Positions 57,358-64,000 of a stretch of 64,000 nucleotides of DNA are shown in pieces (positions within the stretch are counted from its first letter, which is position 1; each line of letters starts with the position of its first letter). The notes under the pieces are model-generated. The model did not search any database, had not been told where the DNA came from, and worked only from the letters and a program-made list of their open reading frames with translations. The DNA comes from Photobacterium sp. GB-56 (GTDB taxonomy: Bacteria; Pseudomonadota; Gammaproteobacteria; Enterobacterales; Vibrionaceae), in assembly GCF_003026105.1 (NCBI RefSeq), contig NZ_PYNW01000004.1, forward strand, positions 341,147 through 405,146, in the 5' to 3' direction. A program made the translations under genes and the position numbers.

Positions 57358-57388
57358 CAAACGACTGTTTTACCACAGTCGTTTTTTT
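57358..57388 (+). terminator. Terminator
   Basis: AAACGACTGT (57359-57368) pairs with ACAGTCGTTT (57375-57384), followed by a T-run. Confidence 0.85.
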
Positions 57389-57425
57389 ATTCTTAAAAAC
57401 CATTAACTTATTAACAATCAGAATC

Positions 57426-57731
57426 TTATCTTTTAAGCATCTTACCCAACCCAGCTAACACAATCGCACTAACAACAACATTTACAGCAAAACCAATGCT
57501 TATTAATAAAATAGTAAGTGGATTGCAGATATAACTGCTGGTATAGGCACTACACATTGCGCCAACTTCTATCGTAAAGAACGACCATGGCAAAGCTAAA
57601 TACAAAAAGACGATATGGTTTTCATAAAACAAATGATTAAGATCCGTACTTACGTACAGAGATAAAAACCAAATTATGCCGTAAATAATAGGCACCATAA
57701 ATGCGATAACAAAAATCCGTTTTCTATTCAT
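57426..57731 (-). CDS. Small membrane protein, function unknown
   Basis: About 101 residues with three hydrophobic segments (about 6-26, 36-58, 74-95). AAGGAG nine bases before the inner ATG sets the start at MNRKRIF; the frame extends 30 codons upstream without a ribosome site. Not recognised. Divergent from the MdtD-like exporter. Confidence 0.55.
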   Translation of the reverse strand: MNRKRIFVIAFMVPIIYGIIWFLSLYVSTDLNHLFYENHIVFLYLALPWSFFTIEVGAMCSAYTSSYICNPLTILLISIGFAVNVVVSAIVLAGLGKMLKR

Positions 57732-57946
57732 TGACCGATTCTCCTTTTCATATTCCCAACACCAGTTTAGCTGCATATTTTCGATTATGTTATACCGTAA
57801 TAAGCATGTTTCGCGATTCACTTCAGGTTAAGTTACAACTGATATAGTCATAATACATTACGTATAACCTTCGTTATTTCCTCTCCACTGTTTTATGCTT
57901 CTGGCTACTCTGCGCGCGGAATATCGTTACCATTAATGAGGTGACT

Positions 57947-59326
57947 ATGGTGAAACCATCAAAACAACTGACATGGCTACCATGGATTGCGGGTATTGCT
58001 TTTTTTATGCAGACTCTTGATGCCACAATAATAAATACAGCAATCCCCTCCTTGGCCAAAAGCTTACATGAATCGCCCTTAACGATGCAGCTAACCATCA
58101 TTAGCTACACTCTGACTGTTGCGATCTTAATTCCTATCAGTGGCTGGCTTGCTGACAGATTTGGCACCCGCATTATATTTGGCTGGGCTGTAGGCTTATT
58201 TACACTCGGTTCGTTGGCGTGTGGATTATCTGGCACATTAACGCAACTGGTACTGGCTCGCATTCTCCAAGGTGTTGGTGGCGCAATGATGGTGCCTGTA
58301 GCACGCTTAGCATTATTACGGAGCTATCCACGTAATGAATTTGTTCACGCGTTAAACCTAGCAACAATGCCGGGATTAATCGGTCCTATTGTCGGCCCTG
58401 TACTTGGTGGCGTATTAGTCACTTATGCAAGTTGGCATTGGATATTCTTAATAAATATCCCTGTCGGTATTATTGGACTATGGATGACCAAACGCTACAT
58501 GCCTAACTTTACTTCAACTGCGAGTAAGTTTGATGGTTGGGGATTTATTCTATTTAGCTCAAGTTTAATTACTCTTTTAAGCGGCATTGAACTTTTAACT
58601 AAATCAGAGACGGCTTTAATTCCAGTTATAACCTTATTAATTGGTTTTACTCTTCTTGTTACTTATATTTATTACGCATCAAAAAAACAAAACGTGCTTA
58701 TTCCTTTATCACTTTTTAAGACTAGGACTTTTTCTGTTGGTATCGGTGGAAATATATTTTCTCGTTTAGGTACAGGTGCCATTCCTTTTCTCATACCACT
58801 TATGTTGCAAGTTGGAATGGGAGCCTCAGCCTTATATGCAGGGTTAATGATGGTTCCCTTAGCCTTTGGCGCATTATTAGGTAAATCGTATGTCGAAAAA
58901 ACCCTTAAGCGTCTAGGCTACCGTAAGACATTGTTCTGGGTGACCATTGTTATTGGAGTTATTACAGCCGCTTTTGCCCTTATATCAGGCCAGTTATCTC
59001 TATGGTTAGCCCTACCATTACTGTTTGCGTTAGGTATTGTTCGCGCAACACAATTTACTGCAATGAACACCATAACATTAGCTGATTTAGATGATAATCA
59101 TGCAAGTGCAGGCAACAGTATGCTAGCGGTAACCCAACTACTTTCAATTAGTTTTGGTCTTGCTATCTGCGCGTGTGTTTTACACTTTTTCTCAACCTAT
59201 TACGCTGGCAATGATATGTCTCATTTTCACCAGACATTCATCGTTATGGGCCTGCTAACCGTTATCTCTGCTTTGTCATTTTTATCCTTAAAACGATCCG
59301 ACGGTAATAACTTAATACACAGATAA
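57947..59326 (+). CDS. MdtD-like DHA2 family MFS multidrug exporter
   Basis: 459 residues, fourteen hydrophobic helices. FFMQTLDATIINTAIPSLA, SGWLADRFGTR (motif A), LARILQGVGGAMMVPVARL and GPVLGGVLVTYASWHWIFLINIPVG (motif C and neighbours) closely track E. coli MdtD. GAGG five bases before ATG 57947 is the ribosome site. Exported compound unknown. Followed by a long hairpin. Confidence 0.87.
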   Translation: MVKPSKQLTWLPWIAGIAFFMQTLDATIINTAIPSLAKSLHESPLTMQLTIISYTLTVAILIPISGWLADRFGTRIIFGWAVGLFTLGSLACGLSGTLTQLVLARILQGVGGAMMVPVARLALLRSYPRNEFVHALNLATMPGLIGPIVGPVLGGVLVTYASWHWIFLINIPVGIIGLWMTKRYMPNFTSTASKFDGWGFILFSSSLITLLSGIELLTKSETALIPVITLLIGFTLLVTYIYYASKKQNVLIPLSLFKTRTFSVGIGGNIFSRLGTGAIPFLIPLMLQVGMGASALYAGLMMVPLAFGALLGKSYVEKTLKRLGYRKTLFWVTIVIGVITAAFALISGQLSLWLALPLLFALGIVRATQFTAMNTITLADLDDNHASAGNSMLAVTQLLSISFGLAICACVLHFFSTYYAGNDMSHFHQTFIVMGLLTVISALSFLSLKRSDGNNLIHR

Positions 59327-59348
59327 CATTCATATTAGCGATGAAATC

Positions 59349-59383
59349 TGTGAGCATCTGTACTAAACATACTGATGCTCACA
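59349..59383. terminator. Long hairpin after the exporter gene
   Basis: TGTGAGCATC (59349-59358) pairs perfectly with GATGCTCACA (59374-59383), and inner GTA/TAC pairs extend the stem. No clear T-run follows. It marks the left edge of the integron-like region. Confidence 0.6.
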
Positions 59384-59410
59384 TCGATATATGAGTAATA
59401 ACCGCAGCTT

Positions 59411-59549
59411 TATTGATCCAATTTATGTTCATGTTAGCCGGGCAACTAACGTTGCCCTCACCGAATAAAACGGTACGTATAAAAGCCCAACTCTTTTGCC
59501 CCTGCTGCCAACATATCATGCAATTAAGAGGAATTTTCGCCCCAGATAA
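59411..59549 (+). pseudogene. Transposase 3' remnant (IS91-like), copy A
   Basis: The frame reads QFMFMLAGQLTLPSPNK, VRIKAQLFCPCCQHIMQL and then shifts by one base relative to copy D at 63.7 kb. The CPCC pair suggests a zinc-binding C-terminus like that of IS91-type transposases. The 5' part of the gene is missing. Confidence 0.5.
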
Positions 59550-59769
59550 CCGACGTTAAATAATAAGGATAATGGCTTTCACGCTTCATAATTAAAGAGG
59601 ATTTTATTATAAATCAGGGTATTAATATTATTGGTTCACACCAAGGATAACGCTCGACTGCTTTTTGTCATCACCCTTCATGATATTTCCAATATTTACT
59701 TATATAAGGTGGCTTGGGCTTGTCCAACACTTCGGATAGGTGTCGGCTTCGCGACACATATCCTTATCT
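59550..59769 (+). mobile_element. Conserved terminal segment of repeated element, copy A
   Basis: Shares about 200 bp with 60610-60823, 61750-61967 and 63892-64000, from ACCGACGTT through the hairpin GTGTCG/CGACAC near the end (about 59740-59758) to CATATCCTTAT. It abuts the core site GTTAGGT of the next cassette. The hairpin close to the end recalls an oriIS-type IS91 terminus. Confidence 0.65.
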
Positions 59770-59770
59770 G

Positions 59771-60244
59771 TTAGGTTAATCGTTTTTCTGCCAATTGCCC
59801 ACGTTCACCAAGCTCTCCGACATCAAACCAACCATGTTTGCGATAGAAACTAACGGCTTGCAAATTTGCAGGAATATAGCGTAGCTGTGCATATGTACAT
59901 TGCTCGTTTTTGAACTGAGCACATATGAAATCCACTAGTTTTTTACCTAAACCGTTGTTACGAAATTCAGGTAACAAATACAGCAAGTTAATATAGCCAA
60001 ACTTTATACCTTGCTCATCCATCAAGCCATTTCGAAATTCTATTTGACCGATGACCTCATTGTTTTTGAGGACATGATAAAAGCCAGAATTATCAAATGT
60101 ACTTAGCTTTGTAAACCACGCTTTAGTTTCATCAACACTAAAACCGTCATCATTCCCAAAGCTTACTACATGTACATCTCGTCGAAATTGTATGCATAAA
60201 TCGAGAGTATCATCCATTTCAATTTTTACGGGAATAAATTCCAT
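59771..60244 (-). CDS. GNAT N-acetyltransferase (integron cassette 1)
   Basis: 157 residues of the GNAT fold: the acetyl-CoA pyrophosphate loop RNNGLGKKL near 116-124 after the beta-4 strand INLLYLLPEF, and AVSFYRKHGWFDVGE at the C-terminus. Substrate unknown. It sits in an integron cassette: the start-side core site is ACCTAAC (60272-60278) and the end-side GTTAGGT (59770-59776) overlaps the stop codon. The two are perfectly complementary. Confidence 0.85.
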   Translation of the reverse strand: MEFIPVKIEMDDTLDLCIQFRRDVHVVSFGNDDGFSVDETKAWFTKLSTFDNSGFYHVLKNNEVIGQIEFRNGLMDEQGIKFGYINLLYLLPEFRNNGLGKKLVDFICAQFKNEQCTYAQLRYIPANLQAVSFYRKHGWFDVGELGERGQLAEKRLT

Positions 60245-60271
60245 TTTACACTCCGTACTTTAAGTAGATTA

Positions 60272-60363
60272 ACCTAACGCCTCGTTAAGAGGCGAAAAAT
60301 TGTTGGCTAAAATTAGCGACGTAGGAGCAAAAGCCAACTGTTTTTGTCCTTTTAAACGACTTA
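60272..60363 (-). repeat. attC site 1, interrupted
   Basis: Integron recombination site on the minus strand. GTTAGGT (R' side) is followed by GCGAGG-type arms: CGTTAAGAGG with CCTTTTAAACG and TTGGCT with AGCCAA, around an unpaired centre. The R'' core (GCCTAAC) lies on the far side of element B at 60824-60830. Confidence 0.8.
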
Positions 60364-60823
60364 TTGAACGAAGCGCTTCGCGGCAGAGTGAAAGCCCATA
60401 AGATCGACTACGGTAAATACACCTTTAAAAAAGGAGTATTTATCATGAAAAAAGCACAGCAACATCGTTCAGAATATCTTTATGAACAACACCTTACAAC
60501 CATCTCACCTTGCAAGGTAAACGTCCCGCTACGATTGATGCTTATAGTCGTGCGCTACGTCGCATTACCCATCAACTGGATAAATCACCAGTCACATTAA
60601 TTACCGACGTTAGATAATAAGGATAATGGCTTTCACGCTGCTGAAATAAAGAGGATTTTATTATAAATCATAGCCTTAAAATTATTGGTTCACACCAAGG
60701 ATAACGCTCGACTTCTTTTTGGCATTCCCCTTCATGCTATTTCCAATATTTACTTATATAAGGTGGCTTGGGCTTGTCCAACACTTCGGATAGGTGTCGG
60801 CTTCGCGACACATATCCTTATTT
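60364..60823 (+). mobile_element. 460-bp repeated element, copy B
   Basis: Begins GAACGAAGCGCTTCGCGG beside attC arm sequence and ends at CATATCCTTATTT, directly against the core site GTTAGGC. Contains a tyrosine-recombinase 5' fragment fused by an internal deletion to the conserved terminal segment. Same length, orientation, junction and insertion position as copy C. Confidence 0.8.
60445..60616 (+). pseudogene. Tyrosine recombinase 5' fragment, frameshifted (element B)
   Basis: Starts MKKAQQHRSEYLYEQHL behind an AAGGAG site. Compared with copy C it has two extra bases after the CACCTTAC word, which shifts the frame. Only the core-binding (SAM-like) N-terminal part was ever present in this deletion form. 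Confidence 0.7.
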
Positions 60824-60824
60824 G

Positions 60825-61367
60825 TTAGGCTTTTAACTCACGATATAGTACTAAGCAGTTGTATTCCTTACCAAGTTCTATTTCTTTATCGAAAGATCTA
60901 ATTTGTGTAAAACCCTGTCTGTACCAGAACCTAAAAGCAGAAATGTTTTCTGCATAAACATTTAAAGCTACATTTTGTAGATTTGCGTATTCACATGCTA
61001 CGGTGATAACACTACTAACTATTTCAGAACCCAATCCTTTACCTTTAAAACTCGGTAGAATTGTTAACATAGGAAGCCAAAGAGTGCCAGTTGAAGGAGC
61101 ATGAAACTCCAGTTGTATGTAGCCAACCACTTGACCTTTCTTTGTGCTAATTTTTCTTAGGTAAAATGCACCTTGCTCGTCAGGTAATTTTGACTTATTG
61201 CTTTCAGCTATTAACTTTTCATACTCTGTGATGGGCCATTCTCTGAACGTTGGATCCATTGCTTTTACATTTGAGTTACTGTCAAAAATTGACTTGGCTA
61301 GCTCCGCCTCATCACTTAAAAACTCAGTGAAAACTAAATTTTTTGACTCCCATTGTGGTATTAACAC
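60825..61367 (-). CDS. GNAT N-acetyltransferase (integron cassette 2)
   Basis: About 180 residues, GNAT fold with the CoA loop SFKGKGLGSEIV near 115-126 and ENISAFRFWYRQGF at the C-terminus. The GGAGG site favours the GTG start at 61367; TTG at 61373 is possible. Core sites GCCTAAC (61387-61393) and GTTAGGC (60824-60830), the latter holding the stop codon, are perfect complements, as expected for one cassette. Confidence 0.85.
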   Translation of the reverse strand: MLIPQWESKNLVFTEFLSDEAELAKSIFDSNSNVKAMDPTFREWPITEYEKLIAESNKSKLPDEQGAFYLRKISTKKGQVVGYIQLEFHAPSTGTLWLPMLTILPSFKGKGLGSEIVSSVITVACEYANLQNVALNVYAENISAFRFWYRQGFTQIRSFDKEIELGKEYNCLVLYRELKA

Positions 61368-61386
61368 TAACAACTTCCTCCCTAAA

Positions 61387-61507
61387 GCCTAACGCCTGCA
61401 TAACACGTTTGCTACTATACAGACTTACCTGAATTTTACTGCCTTAATCACTGAAACTAAAGGCAAACTGACAATGCCGAGTGTAGCAAATCGTGTTGAT
61501 GCATTTG
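61387..61507 (-). repeat. attC site 2, interrupted
   Basis: Minus strand: TGCATCAACACG pairs with CGTGTTATGCA, then TTTGCTAC with GTAGCAAA, then a long central loop, ending GGCGTTAGGC. Longer than attC 1 and 3 and of another sequence type. Its R'' core lies beyond element C, at 61967-61973. Confidence 0.8.
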
Positions 61508-61967
61508 TTGAACGAAGCCGCTGCGCGGCAGAGTGAAAACCCATAAGCTCAACTACGGTAAATACACCTTTCCAAAAGGAGTATTTATCATGAATAAAGC
61601 ACAGCAACATCGTTCAGATTATCTTTATGAACAACACCTTACCCATCTCACCTTGCAAGGTAAACGCCCCGCTACGATTGATGCTTATAGTCGTGCTCTA
61701 CGTCGCATTACCCATCAACTGGATAAATCACCAGACACATTAATTACCGACGTTAGATAATAAGGATAATGGCTTTCACGCTGCAGAAATAAAGAGGATT
61801 TTATTATAAATCAGGGTATTAATATTATTGGTTCACACCAAGGATAACGCTCGACTTCTTTTTGGCATCCCCCTTCATGATATTTCCAATATTTACTTAT
61901 ATAAGGTGGCTTGGGCTTGTCCAACACTTCGGATAGGTGTCGGCTTCGCGACACATATCCTTATTTG
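61508..61967 (+). mobile_element. 460-bp repeated element, copy C
   Basis: Same structure as copy B: left end TTGAACGAAGC next to an attC arm, recombinase 5' fragment, deletion junction ACCGACGTTAGATAA, conserved terminal segment with GTGTCG/CGACAC hairpin, right end against the core site GTCATAG of the next cassette. Confidence 0.8.
61590..61760 (+). pseudogene. Tyrosine recombinase N-terminal fragment (element C)
   Basis: 56 codons in one frame: MNKAQQHRSDYLYEQHL, then LQGKRPATIDAYSRALRRI, the core-binding domain of a phage-type integrase. It ends at the deletion junction. The catalytic domain with the R-H-R-Y residues is absent, so it cannot be active. AAGGAG lies nine bases before the ATG. 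Confidence 0.75.
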
Positions 61968-62720
61968 TCATAGCGCTTTTACAACACCCACGATACTATT
62001 TGATACTTTAGTAAAAGGGGTCTTTTTCCAGTCGGAATAATGTCCTACTAGCTGTAAGCCAGCACTTTCTAGACAGTTAACGATCTCATCTATTGAACGA
62101 TATTTGAGCTCTATTTCACTATGGTATTGCTCACCACTTTCGTAATCCCTACGGATGTGATGAAGCATCGTATCATTGGAATGAGGGTGAACACAGTCCC
62201 AGCCGTACACTTTAACTTTTCCCCCCTTCGGGCTTATATATGAAGACCAATACTCATAACCACTGGTTACTTCTAGATGCTCTGGGGATGGAAGCCGACA
62301 ATCAAAAATGAATGTACCATTGTTACCCATATGATTTTTAATCTGATTTAGCATGGACAAGAAGTCAGCATCAGAGATAAATGCTTGAAACGCATTACCA
62401 GTCATAGAGACTACATCAAATTTGGTGCCTATATCGAAATTGGTCGCATCCATTTCATAGAATGAAATATTGTTTATCGTTGCGGATTTTTCTATAGCGA
62501 ACTCGACCATTGCCCCTGAAAAATCTATACCTACTACATGAGAAGCCTCATTGGATAAAGGAATCGTGACGATGCCTGTTCCACAACACACATCTAGAAG
62601 CGATGACGCTTGTTGGGAAGTTAATATGTCACGTAGAAATGAGATTTCATTAGCATAATCTTCACCATACTGTGCATCATATTCCTCGCCTGACCAAAAT
62701 TCACTCTTGCTTTGTTTCAA
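61968..62720 (-). CDS. Class I SAM methyltransferase (integron cassette 3)
   Basis: 250 residues with the SAM motif I LLDVCCGTGIVTIPL near 41-55, motif II VVGIDFSGAMVE and a post-I MDATNFDIGTKFD region. Substrate unknown; layout is like small-molecule or UbiE-type methyltransferases. Cassette core sites CTATAAC (62748-62754) and GTCATAG (61967-61973) match with one mismatch. Confidence 0.85.
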   Translation of the reverse strand: MKQSKSEFWSGEEYDAQYGEDYANEISFLRDILTSQQASSLLDVCCGTGIVTIPLSNEASHVVGIDFSGAMVEFAIEKSATINNISFYEMDATNFDIGTKFDVVSMTGNAFQAFISDADFLSMLNQIKNHMGNNGTFIFDCRLPSPEHLEVTSGYEYWSSYISPKGGKVKVYGWDCVHPHSNDTMLHHIRRDYESGEQYHSEIELKYRSIDEIVNCLESAGLQLVGHYSDWKKTPFTKVSNSIVGVVKAL

Positions 62721-62747
62721 CGACTCTTCTCCTTGAGCATGAATGCG

Positions 62748-62846
62748 CTATAACGCCTTACTAAAAGGCGGAAAATGCTTGGCTAAAATTAGCGACGAAG
62801 GAGCGCAAGCCAAGCGTTTTACGTCCTTTTGAGTAATTTGTTATGT
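62748..62846 (-). repeat. attC site 3, intact
   Basis: A complete 99-bp attC. Outer cores are CTATAAC and GTTATGT. Arms TTACTAAAAGG / CCTTTTGAGTAA and TGCTTGGCT / AGCCAAGCG surround the centre AAAATTAGCGACGAAGGAGC, which attC 1 shares almost exactly. Confidence 0.88.
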
Positions 62847-62849
62847 GTA

Positions 62850-63263
62850 TTATCTTTGAAGGTTAATTGTAATTTTCATATTTTTTACCTTTGAGAATTC
62901 AACATCCGAGAGCATTTTTGTATTGTATGGTGCAGAAGCATAAATAGCTTCGAGTACTTTCCTTTGAAATTCTTGAGAGCTGCTTTTTTCCACAACCTTA
63001 ACTTCGGAAACTTTACCATCACGCTCAATAGACAACTCAACTACAGTCGATAGGCCTATATACGGATTTGTATTTCCCATGTGTCTAGTAATACTTGAAT
63101 TGACATAGCCTGACCACTTGTAGATGTTTGCCATCTCTTTATTCGTTAATGAAGCCTCTGCTTTCTTAATATTTGAAGTTTGAGGAGAGCTTTTGATTGA
63201 GCTCGTTTCAGTCGAAGCGCATCCTGTTAAAGCTAAAACCAACAATATATATATTTGCTTCAT
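62850..63263 (-). CDS. TonB/TolA-C-like lipoprotein (integron cassette 4)
   Basis: 137 residues with lipobox LALTGC. The C-terminal part (about 65-137) resembles the TonB/TolA C-terminal fold: VVELSIERDGKVSEVKVVEKSSSQEF and ITINLQR at the end. It lacks the membrane anchor and proline-rich spacer of real TonB. Core sites ACATAAC (63277-63283) and GTTATGT (62840-62846) are perfect complements. Confidence 0.78.
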   Translation of the reverse strand: MKQIYILLVLALTGCASTETSSIKSSPQTSNIKKAEASLTNKEMANIYKWSGYVNSSITRHMGNTNPYIGLSTVVELSIERDGKVSEVKVVEKSSSQEFQRKVLEAIYASAPYNTKMLSDVEFSKVKNMKITINLQR

Positions 63264-63663
63264 ATTTCCCTATTCACATAACAGTATATTAATAAGCATT
63301 CTTACTTTTACGCTTTATTAATACAGCAAATATTCAACATTCTAATAAATAAAAACATTTATTTTCATTACCTTAATCGCAAAAATTAGCATCCACCCGA
63401 TATGTTTACGTTGGTAAAAGTAAGAACGGTATTTTGTCCGTCGGATTAAAAACACAACCATGAATATTACATCCTATATATCAATGCCTTATAAATAGAA
63501 GCTGAAATAATTAAGCATTTTTTCTTATTTAAAACGAAGTCTAAGCGTAAAAATTTACGATTTCCATTATAACTGGGTAAATAAACAGGTTGCTTCATTA
63601 GCAGAAAACAAAAGCATTTCGCTTCATTGAAATAGGATTATCTGAAACTCGCAAAGAAAGAAA
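63264..63663. other. Intergenic stretch right of cassette 4
   Basis: About 400 bp, AT-rich. Apart from the core ACATAAC at 63277-63283 I see no attC arms here, so cassette 4 may abut a degenerate attC, a promoter or an attI-like junction. No gene supported. Confidence 0.4.
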
Positions 63664-63891
63664 ATGGAGATAAGAGAGGTGGCGACAAAGAAGGGTTCAT
63701 CTCCATGTTTAGGCATTATTGCGGCTTGTGGTGATGATAAGAAACAGCTTCAAGCCATCCAATTTATGTTCATGTTAGCAGGACAACTGACGTTGCCCTC
63801 ACCGAATAAAACGGTACGTATAAAAGCCCAACCCTTTTGCCCCTGCTGCCAACATGTCATGCAATTAACGGGGATATTTCGACCCAGATAA
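63664..63891 (+). pseudogene. Transposase 3' remnant, copy D
   Basis: A 75-codon frame, whose last 48 codons (from QLQAIQFMFMLAGQ to LTGIFRPR) match copy A. Contains PFCPCCQHVMQLTG. The first 27 codons have no counterpart in copy A. Truncated at the 5' end like copy A. Confidence 0.5.
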
Positions 63892-64000
63892 CCGACGTTC
63901 AATAATAAGGATAATGGCTTTCACGCTTCATAATTAAAGAGGGTTTTATTATAAATCAGGGTATTAATATTATTGGTTCACACCAAGGATAACGTTCGAC
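63892..64000 (+). mobile_element. Conserved terminal segment of repeated element, copy D (cut by window end)
   Basis: From ACCGACGTT to the right edge, matches copies A-C. The remaining part, including the terminal hairpin, lies outside the window. Confidence 0.65.

Noticed and set aside
61828..62040. 70-codon frame MVHTKDNARLL... repeated in the elements
   Set aside because: It lies in the conserved terminal segment, runs into the next cassette, and differs or is broken in the other copies; more likely element end sequence than a gene.
1..64000. CRISPR arrays, tRNA, rRNA, replication origin
   Set aside because: No regularly spaced short repeats, tRNA cloverleaf or rRNA-like stretch was found by eye; no DnaA-box or iteron cluster was noticed.

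Overview
The window looks like a Vibrionaceae chromosome, most likely Photobacterium and plausibly the second chromosome. The DNA is AT-rich, and the gene content is typical of that family: a YgbA/NsrR-type nitrosative stress gene, DUF3334 and DUF3802-like proteins, a CARB-like intrinsic class A beta-lactamase, an HMG-CoA reductase, an AttH-type ABC operon and integron cassettes. The taxonomic call is inferred from protein resemblance only. I saw no rRNA, tRNA or CRISPR array.

Layout. 0-7.5 kb: thiopurine methyltransferase, a MocR regulator divergent from a beta-hydroxyacid dehydrogenase, YgbA behind an NsrR-like site, a lipoprotein and a CNNM/CorC-type membrane protein. 7.6-17.2 kb: AlkB, then a catabolic cluster on both strands of a shared promoter region. 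It encodes an N-acyl-D-amino-acid deacylase-type hydrolase, RidA, a KDG kinase, a cytoplasmic GH20 hexosaminidase and a lactonase on one side, and a DSD1-like PLP ammonia-lyase plus an RpiR/MurR regulator on the other. Together these match the steps needed to use C1-oxidised chitin ends (chito-oligosaccharide with an aldonic end -> GlcNAc + GlcNAc-aldonate -> glucosaminate -> KDG -> KDPG). A GlcNAc kinase (nagK) lies at 26-27 kb. 17.2-28.2 kb: an orphan prepilin, the beta-lactamase, a TauE/SafE exporter, a LexA-boxed SulA-like division inhibitor, an amino acid antiporter, a diguanylate cyclase, a DEAD-box helicase, nagK and a DTW-domain tRNA enzyme.

28.3-34.6 kb is a signalling block: MCP, a DUF3802-like protein, PAS-GGDEF overlapping a REC-CheC-like protein, glutaredoxin, and a DUF3334 protein carrying a CheX-like motif. 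34.8-45.9 kb holds an acyltransferase, two overlapping membrane GTPases next to a K+ channel, HMG-CoA reductase, a GFA protein, and a three-gene ABC/FtsX/AttH-lipocalin operon with overlapping genes. 46-59.3 kb holds RoxA, MATE, YbjT-like, BCCT, an AraC/NimT-like pair, small membrane proteins and an MdtD-like exporter. About 900 bp at 52.3-53.2 kb is a graveyard of broken coding sequence.

59.4-64 kb is an integron cassette array without an integrase in view. It has four minus-strand cassettes (two GNATs, a SAM methyltransferase, a TonB/TolA-C-like lipoprotein), and each cassette's start and end core sites are complementary. The attC sites are interrupted at one recurrent position by copies of a mobile element that carries a tyrosine-recombinase 5' fragment or a transposase 3' fragment. 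Two 460-bp copies share the same internal deletion. This array and the chitin-oxidation-like cluster are the two most interesting parts of the window.
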